Shown: positions 35,201 to 44,378 of the stretch, piece after piece
Layout of the letters: the number at the start of each line of letters is the position of its first letter
Numbering within the stretch: the first letter of the stretch is position 1
NCBI RefSeq assembly: GCF_008035925.1
Contig: NZ_CP036264.1
Location: forward strand, 7,473,641 to 7,537,640
DNA length: 64,000 bases
Reading direction: 5' to 3'
Origin: Stieleria maiorica
Lineage (GTDB): Bacteria > Planctomycetota > Planctomycetia > Pirellulales > Pirellulaceae
Translations under genes and position numbers: made by a program
Notes under the pieces: generated by a model
Databases searched by the model: none
The model's input: only the letters and a program-made list of their open reading frames with translations
Told to the model about the DNA's origin: nothing

Positions 35201-38131
35201 TCACTCCAATTCCACCTGCGTCGGCGACATCAGGTAACCGATCAGATCGCGGATGTGTGTTTCGGTCAGTGTCGTCAGCAATCCATCGGGCATCGGCGAG
35301 AGCGTCGTTTCTTTGACGTTTTCGATCGAATCGATGGGAAGAGTTTCTTGACGGGACTGGGTTTGGATGACCATGGTCTTATCGTTCTTGGAGACGACCA
35401 ATCCGTTCAAGACGCGGCCGTCATCCATCAAGACGATGGTCATGCGGTGATCCTTTCCGACGACCGCGCTGGGGTCGAGGATGTTTTCCAGCAGGTACTC
35501 CAGACTGGATCGCTGGGCGCCGGTCAGGTCGGGGCCGATCTTTTCTCCGTCGCCGAACAACCTGTGGCACTGCGAACAGGTTTTCTTGAACAGGGCGCGG
35601 CCGGCGGACAAATCAGCGCCTGCCAGGACATCGCCGGATAGTTCTTGCTTCATCGCGTTGATCTTCTCGCGACGATCAGCGGGAGAGTCTCGCAGTGCCC
35701 CCCAGGACTCGGTCAATTTCGCTCGCAGGGCATCGTCACCCAAGCCGAGGATCTGTCGGGCGTGGAAGGCCGACACGTCTTCGCGTGGAATCGGATCTTT
35801 GTCGGCGTCGATGCGATCCAACAGTGCCGCCGCGAAACTGGGCCGAGACACCAGGATTTCGATCACTTGAGGGCGGTCGCTGATGTGGAACCGCCGATAC
35901 ATTTTGGCCAGTTTTTCGCCCACGGCCGGGTCGTTGTACAGCGACAGCCCCTGGGCCGCCGTCGCATTTAATTCGCGTTGGTCGAGCAGCGACTCGCAAA
36001 TCTCACGCAAATCATCCGGCCGGGCGCTGATCAAGCTCCGTAACGCCGATTGACGCGTCTTCAGTGGAACCTTCGATGATTTGACGATGCTGCGCAGTTC
36101 GTCGATCGCTCGGCCATCACCGAACAACAAGTTCAATTCGCGCAACAAGTCGGGATTGTCGGTTGCAGCCTGGCTTTTGGAGAGCGCCGACCAGTCGTCG
36201 GGCATCGGGACTTTCAACCAGCCACGATAGGCTTCGGACAGGCCGCGGAGAACACTCGTTTGCAGCGTTACCGGCAGCTTGAGCGAAGCGGACAAGAGAT
36301 CGTCCAGGGGCTGCGGCGATGTTTCAACTTTGGTCGCCAGCCCCCGCGTGATCCAACGCAAGGTGTCGGGCCAACGGCAGCGCGATGCCACATCGACCAG
36401 CCGCTCGGGATCGCTTTCAACCAAGGGCATCAATCCGAACCAAACCATCATCGGCAGATCGCGATCGTCGGCGTATTGTCCGTGGGCGACAATTTCGGCT
36501 GCGATTGCCGCACGATGTTCAATCGGTAACCGCTGCAAGGTGGACGCCAGGGTTAACTGAACCAGACCGGATGGATCATCCGTTGCGGCTTGCTTCAGTG
36601 CCGTCAAGGTTTCGGGATCATCGGGATAGGTCACACCACGCTGTGGGCCCATGAAGGTGTCCAGCGGCCAGTGGTCGGTCAACAGCCGGATCGCCCAGAC
36701 GCGGACGTGTTCGTCGGGATCGGCCAGCAGTCCACGCAGTTGCTGGGGCGTGGTTTTTCCGGCCTGGTAGTCACGCCAAAGCTGTGGCAGTGTTCCTTCG
36801 CCGGCCAAACACGCGGGCTTGGCGAACGCGACGCTGGGTTCGTTGCCCGCGGTGTAGCTGATCTTGTAAACACGTCCGCTGGTTCGATGGACACCGGTGT
36901 GATCGTGGCACTCACCGGTGTCGCTCCAGTCCAACACATAGACATCGCCGTCGGGACCGACGCTGATTTCGATACCGCGAAAGAACGGGTCTTGGGAAAT
37001 GAAGAAATCCGGCTGGTGGCGGGCCGAGTATCCCGCGCCGCGGCGATGGAGCGATTCGACGTTGGCCCGCAATCCATGCATGTTCAGCGTGAACAGTTTG
37101 TCGTGGTACTGTTTCGGCCAACGGTCCGATTGATAGATCATCATGCCGATGTGCGCGTGGCCGCCGCCAAGATCATTGGCGGCTCCGTCACGGCTTTTGG
37201 TCCAGGAACCCGAACGATCGTAATGGTAGTGATCGGCGATCATATCCATCCGCTCATAGACCAACGGATTCGGGCTTTCGCCGAATGACTCGATGAAATG
37301 GGCGCCGGGGATGCTGTGCCAGAGGTGGCCGATCACGGTGTTGATGAAAAACAACTCGCCGTCAGCATCCCAGTCGGATCCCCAGGGGTTGACCGTGCCG
37401 TGGTTCAGGACTTCGACGGTCTTTCGCTGGGGATGAAACCGCCACATGCCGCCGTCGATCGGAACCCTGCGATCGTCGGGCGTCCCGGGCACACCCAGGT
37501 TTCCGGGACAGGAATGGCCGCATCGTCCATACAACCAGCCGTCGGGTCCCCAACGAAGTCCGTTGGCGAAGTTGTGGTAATTGCTTTGCGAAACTGTGAA
37601 TCCGTCCAACACCACTTCGGGCGGACCATCGGGAACGTCGTCGCCGTCGGCATCGGGGATAAACAGCAACTGTGGCGGGCACATCAACCAAACACCGCCG
37701 CGGCCGACTTCGACGCTGGTCAACATCTGCACCTTGTCGGTGAACACCTTGCGTGATTCGGCGTGTCCATCACCGTCGCGGTCATTCAAAATGATCACGC
37801 GGTCTCGCAGCGACAGATCGAAGTGTTGCGTGCGATCGGAATACGTGTAATTCTCCGCAACCCACATCCGTCCGCGGTCGTCCCAAGCCATCGCGATCGG
37901 ATTGCGGACGTCAGGCTCACTGGCGTAAACGGTCGCCCGAAAGCCCTCGGGCAACTTCATCGTCGCGGCCGCCTGGTCAGCCGGCATCGGGCTGGCCTGC
38001 GAATCCGCTTCGTTGTTGAACACCGGCGGGAAATCATCGGCGGTGCAATGGCAGGCGAGCCGAGCGACGAGAACAGTCGCCGCGACGAAGATGGAAAAAG
38101 AGTGAGCGATCGAATTGCGGCGGTGGTTCAC
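35201..38131 (-). CDS. Secreted Piru_Ver-type dehydrogenase/heme-binding protein, paralogue
   Basis: 976 residues, same architecture as the gene downstream: signal peptide (about 1-31), beta-propeller dehydrogenase-like domain (LPEGFRATVYASEPDVRNPIA, DRDGDGHAES, DADGDDVPDG), helical repeats, and C-terminal heme domain with CSQCH followed by GPDLTGAQRSSLEYLLENIL. The propellers have diverged strongly (this copy contains HDHTGVHRTSGRVYKI), so they probably differ in substrate. The two genes are 38 bp apart and form an operon of which this is the first. Confidence 0.88.
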   Translation of the reverse strand: MNHRRNSIAHSFSIFVAATVLVARLACHCTADDFPPVFNNEADSQASPMPADQAAATMKLPEGFRATVYASEPDVRNPIAMAWDDRGRMWVAENYTYSDRTQHFDLSLRDRVIILNDRDGDGHAESRKVFTDKVQMLTSVEVGRGGVWLMCPPQLLFIPDADGDDVPDGPPEVVLDGFTVSQSNYHNFANGLRWGPDGWLYGRCGHSCPGNLGVPGTPDDRRVPIDGGMWRFHPQRKTVEVLNHGTVNPWGSDWDADGELFFINTVIGHLWHSIPGAHFIESFGESPNPLVYERMDMIADHYHYDRSGSWTKSRDGAANDLGGGHAHIGMMIYQSDRWPKQYHDKLFTLNMHGLRANVESLHRRGAGYSARHQPDFFISQDPFFRGIEISVGPDGDVYVLDWSDTGECHDHTGVHRTSGRVYKISYTAGNEPSVAFAKPACLAGEGTLPQLWRDYQAGKTTPQQLRGLLADPDEHVRVWAIRLLTDHWPLDTFMGPQRGVTYPDDPETLTALKQAATDDPSGLVQLTLASTLQRLPIEHRAAIAAEIVAHGQYADDRDLPMMVWFGLMPLVESDPERLVDVASRCRWPDTLRWITRGLATKVETSPQPLDDLLSASLKLPVTLQTSVLRGLSEAYRGWLKVPMPDDWSALSKSQAATDNPDLLRELNLLFGDGRAIDELRSIVKSSKVPLKTRQSALRSLISARPDDLREICESLLDQRELNATAAQGLSLYNDPAVGEKLAKMYRRFHISDRPQVIEILVSRPSFAAALLDRIDADKDPIPREDVSAFHARQILGLGDDALRAKLTESWGALRDSPADRREKINAMKQELSGDVLAGADLSAGRALFKKTCSQCHRLFGDGEKIGPDLTGAQRSSLEYLLENILDPSAVVGKDHRMTIVLMDDGRVLNGLVVSKNDKTMVIQTQSRQETLPIDSIENVKETTLSPMPDGLLTTLTETHIRDLIGYLMSPTQVELE

Positions 38132-38273
38132 GTCCGAGAACTCGCGTGGATCAATGGGGAGGGAGCAGGCAAACGCGGCAGGGGCAGCCGAACACTATAG
38201 CAGCCCGACGCGTCGAAAACCGACCAGCCGGCTTGAATGGACTGCAGGTGCCTCGTTGTGCAGCTCTACCTCG

Positions 38274-38500
38274 CGACGCAAAATCGTTCGATTCGTTCGC
38301 GTTATCGTTCGTAGGATTTTGGCGTTTTCGAGTCCGCGAAACCCTCTTGGGATCAGCCGGTTGGCGCCAGCCTACGGGTCCCAATAGACGCTGGGGCCCC
38401 AATAGACGCTGGGGCCCCAATAGACGCTGGGGCTCGAACGCTTGCGCGAATCGGCTGATGTCACTCGAGTTTCGTCGCCCGATGGCTGCGGTGAGTTGAC
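38274..38500 (-). repeat. Family A dispersed repeat, copy 4 (three apical units)
   Basis: Inverted relative to copies 1 and 2; boundaries GCGACGC and GGTGAGTTGACCATC. Its arms are the most complete. The apex at 38380-38433 is three exact 18-bp units (CCCAATAGACGCTGGGGC on the plus strand). Confidence 0.92.
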
Positions 38501-38597
38501 CATCCATCACCTCAATGGACCGTCCAGCTTGGGACTGAGGCGAAACGCAACAATTCCAAATGATCTGGCCGGTTCGGTAAGAGGTGGTCGTTGAATG

Positions 38598-38716
38598 GGT
38601 GTACGACGTCCTTTCTAGGTCGTCGCGCAGAGCCCCACGGGCGACGGCCCGGAAGGGCCATCGTACCGCGAGAAAAGCAGCGACCGGGAATCGCCTAAAG
38701 GCAAGACACCAGCGGT
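38598..38716 (-). repeat. Family B hairpin array, inverted copy
   Basis: Read on the minus strand it has the GCCTTTAGGC palindrome leader, then GGCCCTTCCGGGCC and GTCGTAC elements. It ends 6 bp before the histidine kinase stop codon. Confidence 0.75.
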
Positions 38717-38721
38717 TGCTA

Positions 38722-40071
38722 CTACCCTGGCGCGCCGATCGGCAGCGCTACCGTAAACACCGTGCCTTGGTCACCGGTCTGGAAATCGATGCTACCGTCG
38801 TGTTGGCGAATGATTTTGTCGCACAGGGCCAGCCCCATTCCGGTGCCTTCGCTGCGGGTGGTGAAGTAGGGGTCGTAGACCTGGGATTGAATCTCGGCGG
38901 GAATCCCCGCTCCCGTGTCGCTGACCGCGATCGTCACGCTGCCGTCGCCTCCGCGGACGTCAAATCGCAGCGTTCCACCGTCGGGCATCGCTGCCAGGGC
39001 ATTGATCGCAAGGTTCAAAAAAACCTGTTCCAGGCGGCTCGAATCGGCTTGGATCATGCTGATCATTTCCGCGGGCGGATCGACGACCAATTTGACGTTT
39101 TGATGTTCGGCTTGGGGACGTAGCAATCGCGCCAGCTTTTCAATCAAGAACACCACATCCACCGGGGCGCGTCCGAGTTCGGCGACGGAGGCGTAGCTGC
39201 GAAAGCCGTCCAAGACGTCGTTGATGCGTCGGACTTCGGTGTTCAAGATATCCAGCAGTTCGGCAACCTCTTGATCGTCGCTTTCATGGTCCAGTCGTTC
39301 GCACAACAGTTGGATGTGCAGCGATAGGGCGCTGAGCGGATTTTTGATCTCGTGTTGCAATCCGGCCGCAAGTGACCCGAGCCCCATGTAGCGTTCCATC
39401 CGTCGCAGGCGTTCCTCCATCAGCGTTTTTTCGGTGACGTCGCGGAGGTGGATGACCATGCCGATTTGGTCATTGTGTCGGTTGTGCAGCATGGTGCCCC
39501 CGGCGCGCAGCGTGGCCTGATGACCGTTTCGGGTGACGCAATAATCACGGTCTCGGATCGGATGATGATAGGTCGTGATCTCCGTGCAAATCGCATCCAA
39601 GAGGGCGTGTTGGGGGCCGATTTCGGACAGCCGGGTGCCGACGCCGTCGCCGTCCAACCCGATCAGCTCTCGGCCGCTGGGATTGGTGCTGGTGATGACG
39701 GCGTTCTTGTCGGTGGTGATCACGCCGACGTCCATGCTGGCCAAGATGTCCGCCGAGAGAACGCGCACGTCTTTGAGTGTCCGTTCGCTGCTCAGGTAAC
39801 CACGTACGACCAAGGCGAACGCGATGGCGGTGGCAATGATGTTCAGGACCAACAGAATCGACAGCCCGCTCTGCAGACTTAAATCACCGGAGAGTTCCTT
39901 GGCCACTTGCAAGTCGCTCTCGGGCAAATGCTGAATCAGCCGCGCCACGATCTCCTGTTCGCGGCGAACGTTGGACAGGATCCAGGCGGTGACGGAGACG
40001 GCGACCAGGCTGAGCAGCGCCAGACCGAATGCGAAGCGACGAACCCCTCGTCCGTCATGGGAATCAAACAT
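38722..40071 (-). CDS. Membrane sensor histidine kinase with PAS domain
   Basis: 449 residues. Two membrane helices (about 12-34 and 68-93) flank a short extracytoplasmic loop. A PAS domain follows (about 105-215), then the dimerisation/phosphoacceptor helix with LQHEIKNPLSALSLH (His240), and the ATPase domain with NLAINALAAM (N box), DTGAGIP (G1) and GTGMGLAL (G2). The style is NtrB-like. No response regulator is encoded beside it, so it is an orphan kinase; a link to the carbon-uptake locus 80 bp away is possible but not shown. Confidence 0.92.
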   Translation of the reverse strand: MFDSHDGRGVRRFAFGLALLSLVAVSVTAWILSNVRREQEIVARLIQHLPESDLQVAKELSGDLSLQSGLSILLVLNIIATAIAFALVVRGYLSSERTLKDVRVLSADILASMDVGVITTDKNAVITSTNPSGRELIGLDGDGVGTRLSEIGPQHALLDAICTEITTYHHPIRDRDYCVTRNGHQATLRAGGTMLHNRHNDQIGMVIHLRDVTEKTLMEERLRRMERYMGLGSLAAGLQHEIKNPLSALSLHIQLLCERLDHESDDQEVAELLDILNTEVRRINDVLDGFRSYASVAELGRAPVDVVFLIEKLARLLRPQAEHQNVKLVVDPPAEMISMIQADSSRLEQVFLNLAINALAAMPDGGTLRFDVRGGDGSVTIAVSDTGAGIPAEIQSQVYDPYFTTRSEGTGMGLALCDKIIRQHDGSIDFQTGDQGTVFTVALPIGAPG

Positions 40072-40149
40072 CGTGGGCTGCGTCAGAAAAAACGGCGATC
40101 GGAAAGAACCTTTCGAAAGTGCGAGTGTAGCCGCTGTGACACGCAGCGA

Positions 40150-40791
40150 TCATGGGATCCGTTTCTTCGGGGCGATTTTTTCGATCGTCACGAATTGGTG
40201 TGCCAGCGGGGCATAGGCCAACACCCGCGCCGATCGATCGTCCACGACCCAGCCGTGCAAGCGGAGTTGCCCGGCAGCCAGTCGATTGCGGACAAACGGA
40301 TGCGATCTCAAGTTTTCGATTTGGAAAAGCGTGTGCTCACAAATCATCAACGTTTGCCGCTCACTTTCGGTCGTGTAGTGATAGAAGTGATCCACCACCC
40401 GACGTGCGTTGGCCGTGAATCGGCACCCCGGATCACAGTCGCCATGAAGAATCGGGTTTTTCATCCAGTATCTCACCACCCGACAGCAGAGGTGGCTACA
40501 GACGATCACTTCGCGTACCTGCTGTCGAACAATCGCATACTCGATGCCAGCCACGGTCGAATCATAGGGCTGGTCCGGGCGCGGGATGGAGGCCGCCAGA
40601 TTCTGCACGACGGCACACTGGCCGGGTTCGGCGAACGACAGCATGTCGGGAGCAAGGCCGTGGTCGGCGCACCCGACGATCAGAATTCCCGCTGGTGACG
40701 TTCGTGCCGACTCACGTAAATCTGCCAAAGTACCAAATTCATCGGACGCGAATCGGTGGAGATGTTTCTTCAACTGGATGCGACGATGCAT
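40150..40791 (-). CDS. Beta-carbonic-anhydrase-like protein without the catalytic Arg
   Basis: 213 residues of the beta-carbonic anhydrase fold. Zinc ligands are conserved: Cys41 (GCADHG), His100 and Cys103 (CSHLCC, the HxxC motif). Asp43 is present, but the Arg that normally pairs with it (CxDxR) is Gly45. The C-terminal LHGWVVDDRSARVLAY matches the family. It may be a slow or altered CO2 hydratase, or a zinc-binding sensor. It diverges from dabA across a region with four palindromic operators, which ties it to inorganic carbon handling. Confidence 0.8.
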   Translation of the reverse strand: MHRRIQLKKHLHRFASDEFGTLADLRESARTSPAGILIVGCADHGLAPDMLSFAEPGQCAVVQNLAASIPRPDQPYDSTVAGIEYAIVRQQVREVIVCSHLCCRVVRYWMKNPILHGDCDPGCRFTANARRVVDHFYHYTTESERQTLMICEHTLFQIENLRSHPFVRNRLAAGQLRLHGWVVDDRSARVLAYAPLAHQFVTIEKIAPKKRIP

Positions 40792-40909
40792 GGTCCGTCT
40801 CGGGATATCGGTCTGTCATGGTCCGCAAGATCGAGTGTCGCATACGACATGCCAAAGCGTTCACAAGGGGCAATCGACGAGTGTCCCGTCCCAGGGCGGC
40901 CGAGCGTGA

Positions 40910-40923
40910 TGCAATTTGATGCA
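40910..40923. promoter_or_regulatory. Operator-like palindrome 1 (TGCAA-N4-TTGCA type)
   Basis: TGCAATTTGATGCA: one mismatch in the right half-site. Its centre is 19 bp from site 2. Confidence 0.65.
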
Positions 40924-40928
40924 CCTGC

Positions 40929-40942
40929 TGCAAAACGTTGCA
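40929..40942. promoter_or_regulatory. Operator-like palindrome 2
   Basis: TGCAAAACGTTGCA: perfect TGCAA/TTGCA half-sites with 4-bp spacer. Forms a pair with site 1. Confidence 0.75.
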
Positions 40943-40979
40943 GACCGAGAGGTTTCGCTGGTGCCGGTCGTGCACCCCG

Positions 40980-40993
40980 TGCAATACGTTGCA
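40980..40993. promoter_or_regulatory. Operator-like palindrome 3
   Basis: TGCAATACGTTGCA: perfect half-sites. Its centre is 51 bp from site 2 and 20 bp from site 4. Confidence 0.75.
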
Positions 40994-40999
40994 CTTCGA

Positions 41000-41013
41000 T
41001 GCAATGGGTTGCA
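41000..41013. promoter_or_regulatory. Operator-like palindrome 4
   Basis: TGCAATGGGTTGCA: perfect half-sites. With site 3 it repeats the spacing of sites 1-2 about 70 bp away. Confidence 0.75.
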
Positions 41014-41069
41014 CCTGCCCGACTTTGATGCGGTGGGAGCCGCGGTTTTCGCCGCGGATTGCCCCAGAA

Positions 41070-41075
41070 TACAAT
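41070..41075 (+). promoter_or_regulatory. Possible -10 element for dabA
   Basis: TACAAT just downstream of the operator array and of a CGCGG/CCGCG hairpin (41041-41056). No good -35 is visible at 16-18 bp, as would fit an activated promoter. Inference only. Confidence 0.35.
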
Positions 41076-41240
41076 TTCTTTTCGCGCGCGATGACGTTCC
41101 ATTTGCCGGCAATTCGTGGGATTCTCGGGTGAAGCGGTGTGCGTGTCGCGGCAGTCAGGGGCGAATTGGTACGGCCTGTGCTGGGCGGAGGACCCAGTGA
41201 ACCAGTCGCGATTGTTTTCGCCCGCATCCGCCCTCGACTC

Positions 41241-44200
41241 ATGCAAGACGCGCCCTCCTCCACATCGACATCCCCGACTCGAGGGTTGGTTCATGTTGGC
41301 GTGTCCGATCAATCCGACTTGCAAGCGGCGATCGAACGCGCGACGCATTTCTTGCCGTCCCAAGGACCGATTTCCATTTTCGTTCACCACAACACGCTGC
41401 ACTCGTTTGAGGACCTGCCGTTTGAGCAAGCCGTGATCGAAGGGGGACGGCGCTATGGTTGCCAGCCGTATTGGTCCGAACAGCGATACCGCAGCGAACT
41501 GGCCCGTGGACGGATTACGGTCGATGATCTGCGTCAGGTTTTGATGGACGATCTGGGAGAGGAAGCCGATGAGTTGATCGCCAGCTTTGGCACTCGCTAC
41601 ACCCTGCGGCTGGCGATGCTTCAAATGACCCTGCATTCGGCCCCCGATGCGGAGCTGAAATGGCTGTTGGCCGAGTCGGATCTGCTGTCACGGTTTCGCA
41701 CGGAGGTCTCATCGGTGCGGGCCGAACAAATGGTGGGAAAGACCCGCAGCTGGGTGATGCGGCATCGCGACCTTTCCGGCCCCGTTGCGGCGCGGCGGTC
41801 TGACAATCCCACCCGCGACACTCAAACGCCCCTGCCCGAGCTCGTGCTGTCGGCGATCGACGCTTCGAGTGGCAAATCGATTCACTCCTGGTCAGATACC
41901 AGGTGGGAAGCGTTCACGCTGAAACTACTTTGGAAAGTCTCACGACGGGGCGTCGAATCGGCGCGGCTGCCCAAGAGCGAACGACGCGACCCGATTCGGT
42001 TGCGAGACTTGTTGTTGAAGGTGACCGGCGAAGACATCGACGTGACCGTCAATGAGGTGTTGATCCGGTTTTGCGGTGCCTTTCTCGACCAAGGATTTTC
42101 CGATTGGGCACTGCCCGCCCGTGAGTTGGGATTCGCCCGATCGTTCGCGACGTTGTTTCAAGGGACCGCCGCGGTGATCCCGCATTGGATGAAGGGGCTT
42201 GGCGAAGAAATCAACGCGATTCGGGTCGGACCGTTTGATGCCCTCCAATCGATTCGCCAGTCGCTTGATGTCTTGGGGATCAGCGGCGATGAAGTCGAGG
42301 AGAAACTGACTTCGACGCTGCTGGCGCTTCGCGGCTGGGCCGGAATGATCTGGCAAATGGAAACCAACACGCCTTTCCTGCAACAGCCGATTCCTCCCGG
42401 GACGCTCCACGAGTATCTGGCGATTCGGTTGTTGTTGGAACGTCACGCGATCGCCGAATTCGGCCAGCGGCATTACGGGACACGTGACTACCGACAAATA
42501 CGTCGGGCCGCCGAACACCGTCGCGAAATCGAACAAGGGCCATCGACCGACGAGCGGACCTACACGATCTTTCAACTCGCCCAGGCCGGAGGATGGACAC
42601 CCGAACAATTGGTCGCGATGACGCCCGAGCAATGGGCCTGCCTGATTCGCGAAATCGAATCGTTCGATTCGATCCATCGGCGCCGTGTTCTGCATGCTGC
42701 CTATGAACGGCACTATCGGATCGCGACGCTCGATGCCATCGCCGCCCACTCGGCGCGTCGGCGAGAGCAACGCCAGGATGCGAGCGACGCCCCACCGGCC
42801 TTTGCGGCGATCTTCTGTATTGATGATCGCGAAGAATCGTTCCGGCGGCATCTCGAAGAGGTCGCCCCACAGTGCCGGACCGCTTCGGCAGCCGGTTTTT
42901 TTGCCGTCGCGATGTACTATCAAGGTGCCGACCACGCCCACTTTCGCGCCCTGTGTCCGGGGATCGTGACGCCCCAACATTACGTCCGCGAAGAGCCGCT
43001 TTTTTCTGCCATCCAGGTCGGCCAGAAACGGGCCCAGCGACGTCGACGGATCGGCTGGTTCACCCATCAGATCCACACGCATTCGCGAACGATGATCGGT
43101 GGCTGGGTCACGGGCATCTTCGGGGCGCTGGCGACGTTCCCGATGGTCGCACGCATCCTGGCGCCGCGGCTGACGTCAAAGATTCGTCAAACGATGGGCT
43201 CGTTCGTCAAACCGCCCGCGACCGAATTGCATTTGGAACGGATCGCGGCCTCACCAGGGCCGGATCCGGACGCGCTGGGATACAGCTTGGAGGAAATGGC
43301 CGGGATCGTCTTGCAGATCCTGCAGGACATCGGGATGGTCGACCACTTTCCGTCGATCATCGTGTTCTTTGGTCACGGCAGCGGCAGTCTGAATAATCCC
43401 CATGAATCGGCGTACAACTGCGGTGCATGCAGCGGAGGGCGTGGCGGTCCGAACGCGCGTGCGTTCGCGATGATGGCCAACGATTCCCGCGTCCGTCGGT
43501 TGGTCGCGAAGCACGGGGTGGAACTGCCCGAAGACGTCCGTTTTATCGGGGCGTATCACAACACCTGCAACGACGACGTCGAATACTACGACCTGGATCT
43601 GTTGCCGCGGACTCACCGCCCGCTGTTCCGACGGATCGAGAATTGTGTCAACCAAACGCGGGCCCGCAACGCCCACGAACGCGCCCGACGGTTCGAATCG
43701 GCCCCGCTGGATCTGACACCCCAGGAGGCGTTGGAGCATGTCGAAGAGCGCGCCGAGGACCTCTCGCAGGCGCGTCCGGAATACAACCATGCGACCAACG
43801 CGGTCGTGACCGTCGGACGCCGCGACTGGACCCGCGGTTTGTTCATGGACCGGCGCGTGTTCTTGACGGAATACGATCCGGCGGTCGATGACGACGACGT
43901 CACGGTGTTGTCGCGGATCCTTCGCGCCGCCATCCCGGTTTGTGCCGGCATCAGTTTGGAATACTACTTTTCCACCGTCGATGTCGAAGGCTATGGCTGC
44001 GGATCCAAGCTGCCACACAACGTCGCATCGATGATCGGGGTGATGACCGGCGCCGCCAGCGACCTCCGTCCGGGGTTGTCGCAACAGATGGTCGAAATCC
44101 ACGAGCCGATGCGGATTCTGTTCGTGATCGAAACCACTCCGGAAAAGATGGACAAGATCATCGACGAAAACCCGGGGATCCGGCGATTGGTCCGCGGCAA

Positions 44201-44378
44201 CTGGGTGCAGGTCGCCCTGATCGACCCGGCAACGTCGACGATCCTGCGTTATGTCGACGGCCGCTATCAACGTCACGTCCCGGAATCGACGGAGTTGCCC
44301 GTGGTGGCGTCGTCGATCGATTGGTACCGCGGCCGACGTGACCACTTGGGATACGCATCGATTGAAACCGGATCCTAA
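41241..44378 (+). CDS. dabA: DabA (DUF2309), inorganic carbon capture subunit
   Basis: Cytoplasmic zinc subunit of the DAB complex, which couples an ion gradient to conversion of CO2 to bicarbonate. The zinc site of DabA is fully present: Cys526 and Asp528 in [10 protein letters not shown], His712 in FFGHGSGS and Cys727 in AYNCGAC. The His-to-Cys spacing of 15 equals that of Halothiobacillus DabA2 (H524/C539). The protein has about 1045 residues, against about 830 there; the extra length is mostly in the N-terminal half. ATG 41241 is the first ATG before conserved sequence; an in-frame GTG at 41139 is possible and no Shine-Dalgarno decides. The stop overlaps the dabB start (TAATG). Confidence 0.93.
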   Translation: MQDAPSSTSTSPTRGLVHVGVSDQSDLQAAIERATHFLPSQGPISIFVHHNTLHSFEDLPFEQAVIEGGRRYGCQPYWSEQRYRSELARGRITVDDLRQVLMDDLGEEADELIASFGTRYTLRLAMLQMTLHSAPDAELKWLLAESDLLSRFRTEVSSVRAEQMVGKTRSWVMRHRDLSGPVAARRSDNPTRDTQTPLPELVLSAIDASSGKSIHSWSDTRWEAFTLKLLWKVSRRGVESARLPKSERRDPIRLRDLLLKVTGEDIDVTVNEVLIRFCGAFLDQGFSDWALPARELGFARSFATLFQGTAAVIPHWMKGLGEEINAIRVGPFDALQSIRQSLDVLGISGDEVEEKLTSTLLALRGWAGMIWQMETNTPFLQQPIPPGTLHEYLAIRLLLERHAIAEFGQRHYGTRDYRQIRRAAEHRREIEQGPSTDERTYTIFQLAQAGGWTPEQLVAMTPEQWACLIREIESFDSIHRRRVLHAAYERHYRIATLDAIAAHSARRREQRQDASDAPPAFAAIFCIDDREESFRRHLEEVAPQCRTASAAGFFAVAMYYQGADHAHFRALCPGIVTPQHYVREEPLFSAIQVGQKRAQRRRRIGWFTHQIHTHSRTMIGGWVTGIFGALATFPMVARILAPRLTSKIRQTMGSFVKPPATELHLERIAASPGPDPDALGYSLEEMAGIVLQILQDIGMVDHFPSIIVFFGHGSGSLNNPHESAYNCGACSGGRGGPNARAFAMMANDSRVRRLVAKHGVELPEDVRFIGAYHNTCNDDVEYYDLDLLPRTHRPLFRRIENCVNQTRARNAHERARRFESAPLDLTPQEALEHVEERAEDLSQARPEYNHATNAVVTVGRRDWTRGLFMDRRVFLTEYDPAVDDDDVTVLSRILRAAIPVCAGISLEYYFSTVDVEGYGCGSKLPHNVASMIGVMTGAASDLRPGLSQQMVEIHEPMRILFVIETTPEKMDKIIDENPGIRRLVRGNWVQVALIDPATSTILRYVDGRYQRHVPESTELPVVASSIDWYRGRRDHLGYASIETGS

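Noticed and set aside
38380-38433. Three identical 18-bp units as a possible small CRISPR
   Set aside because: The units are directly adjacent with no spacers, are too short, and there are no cas genes; they belong to the apex of repeat family A.
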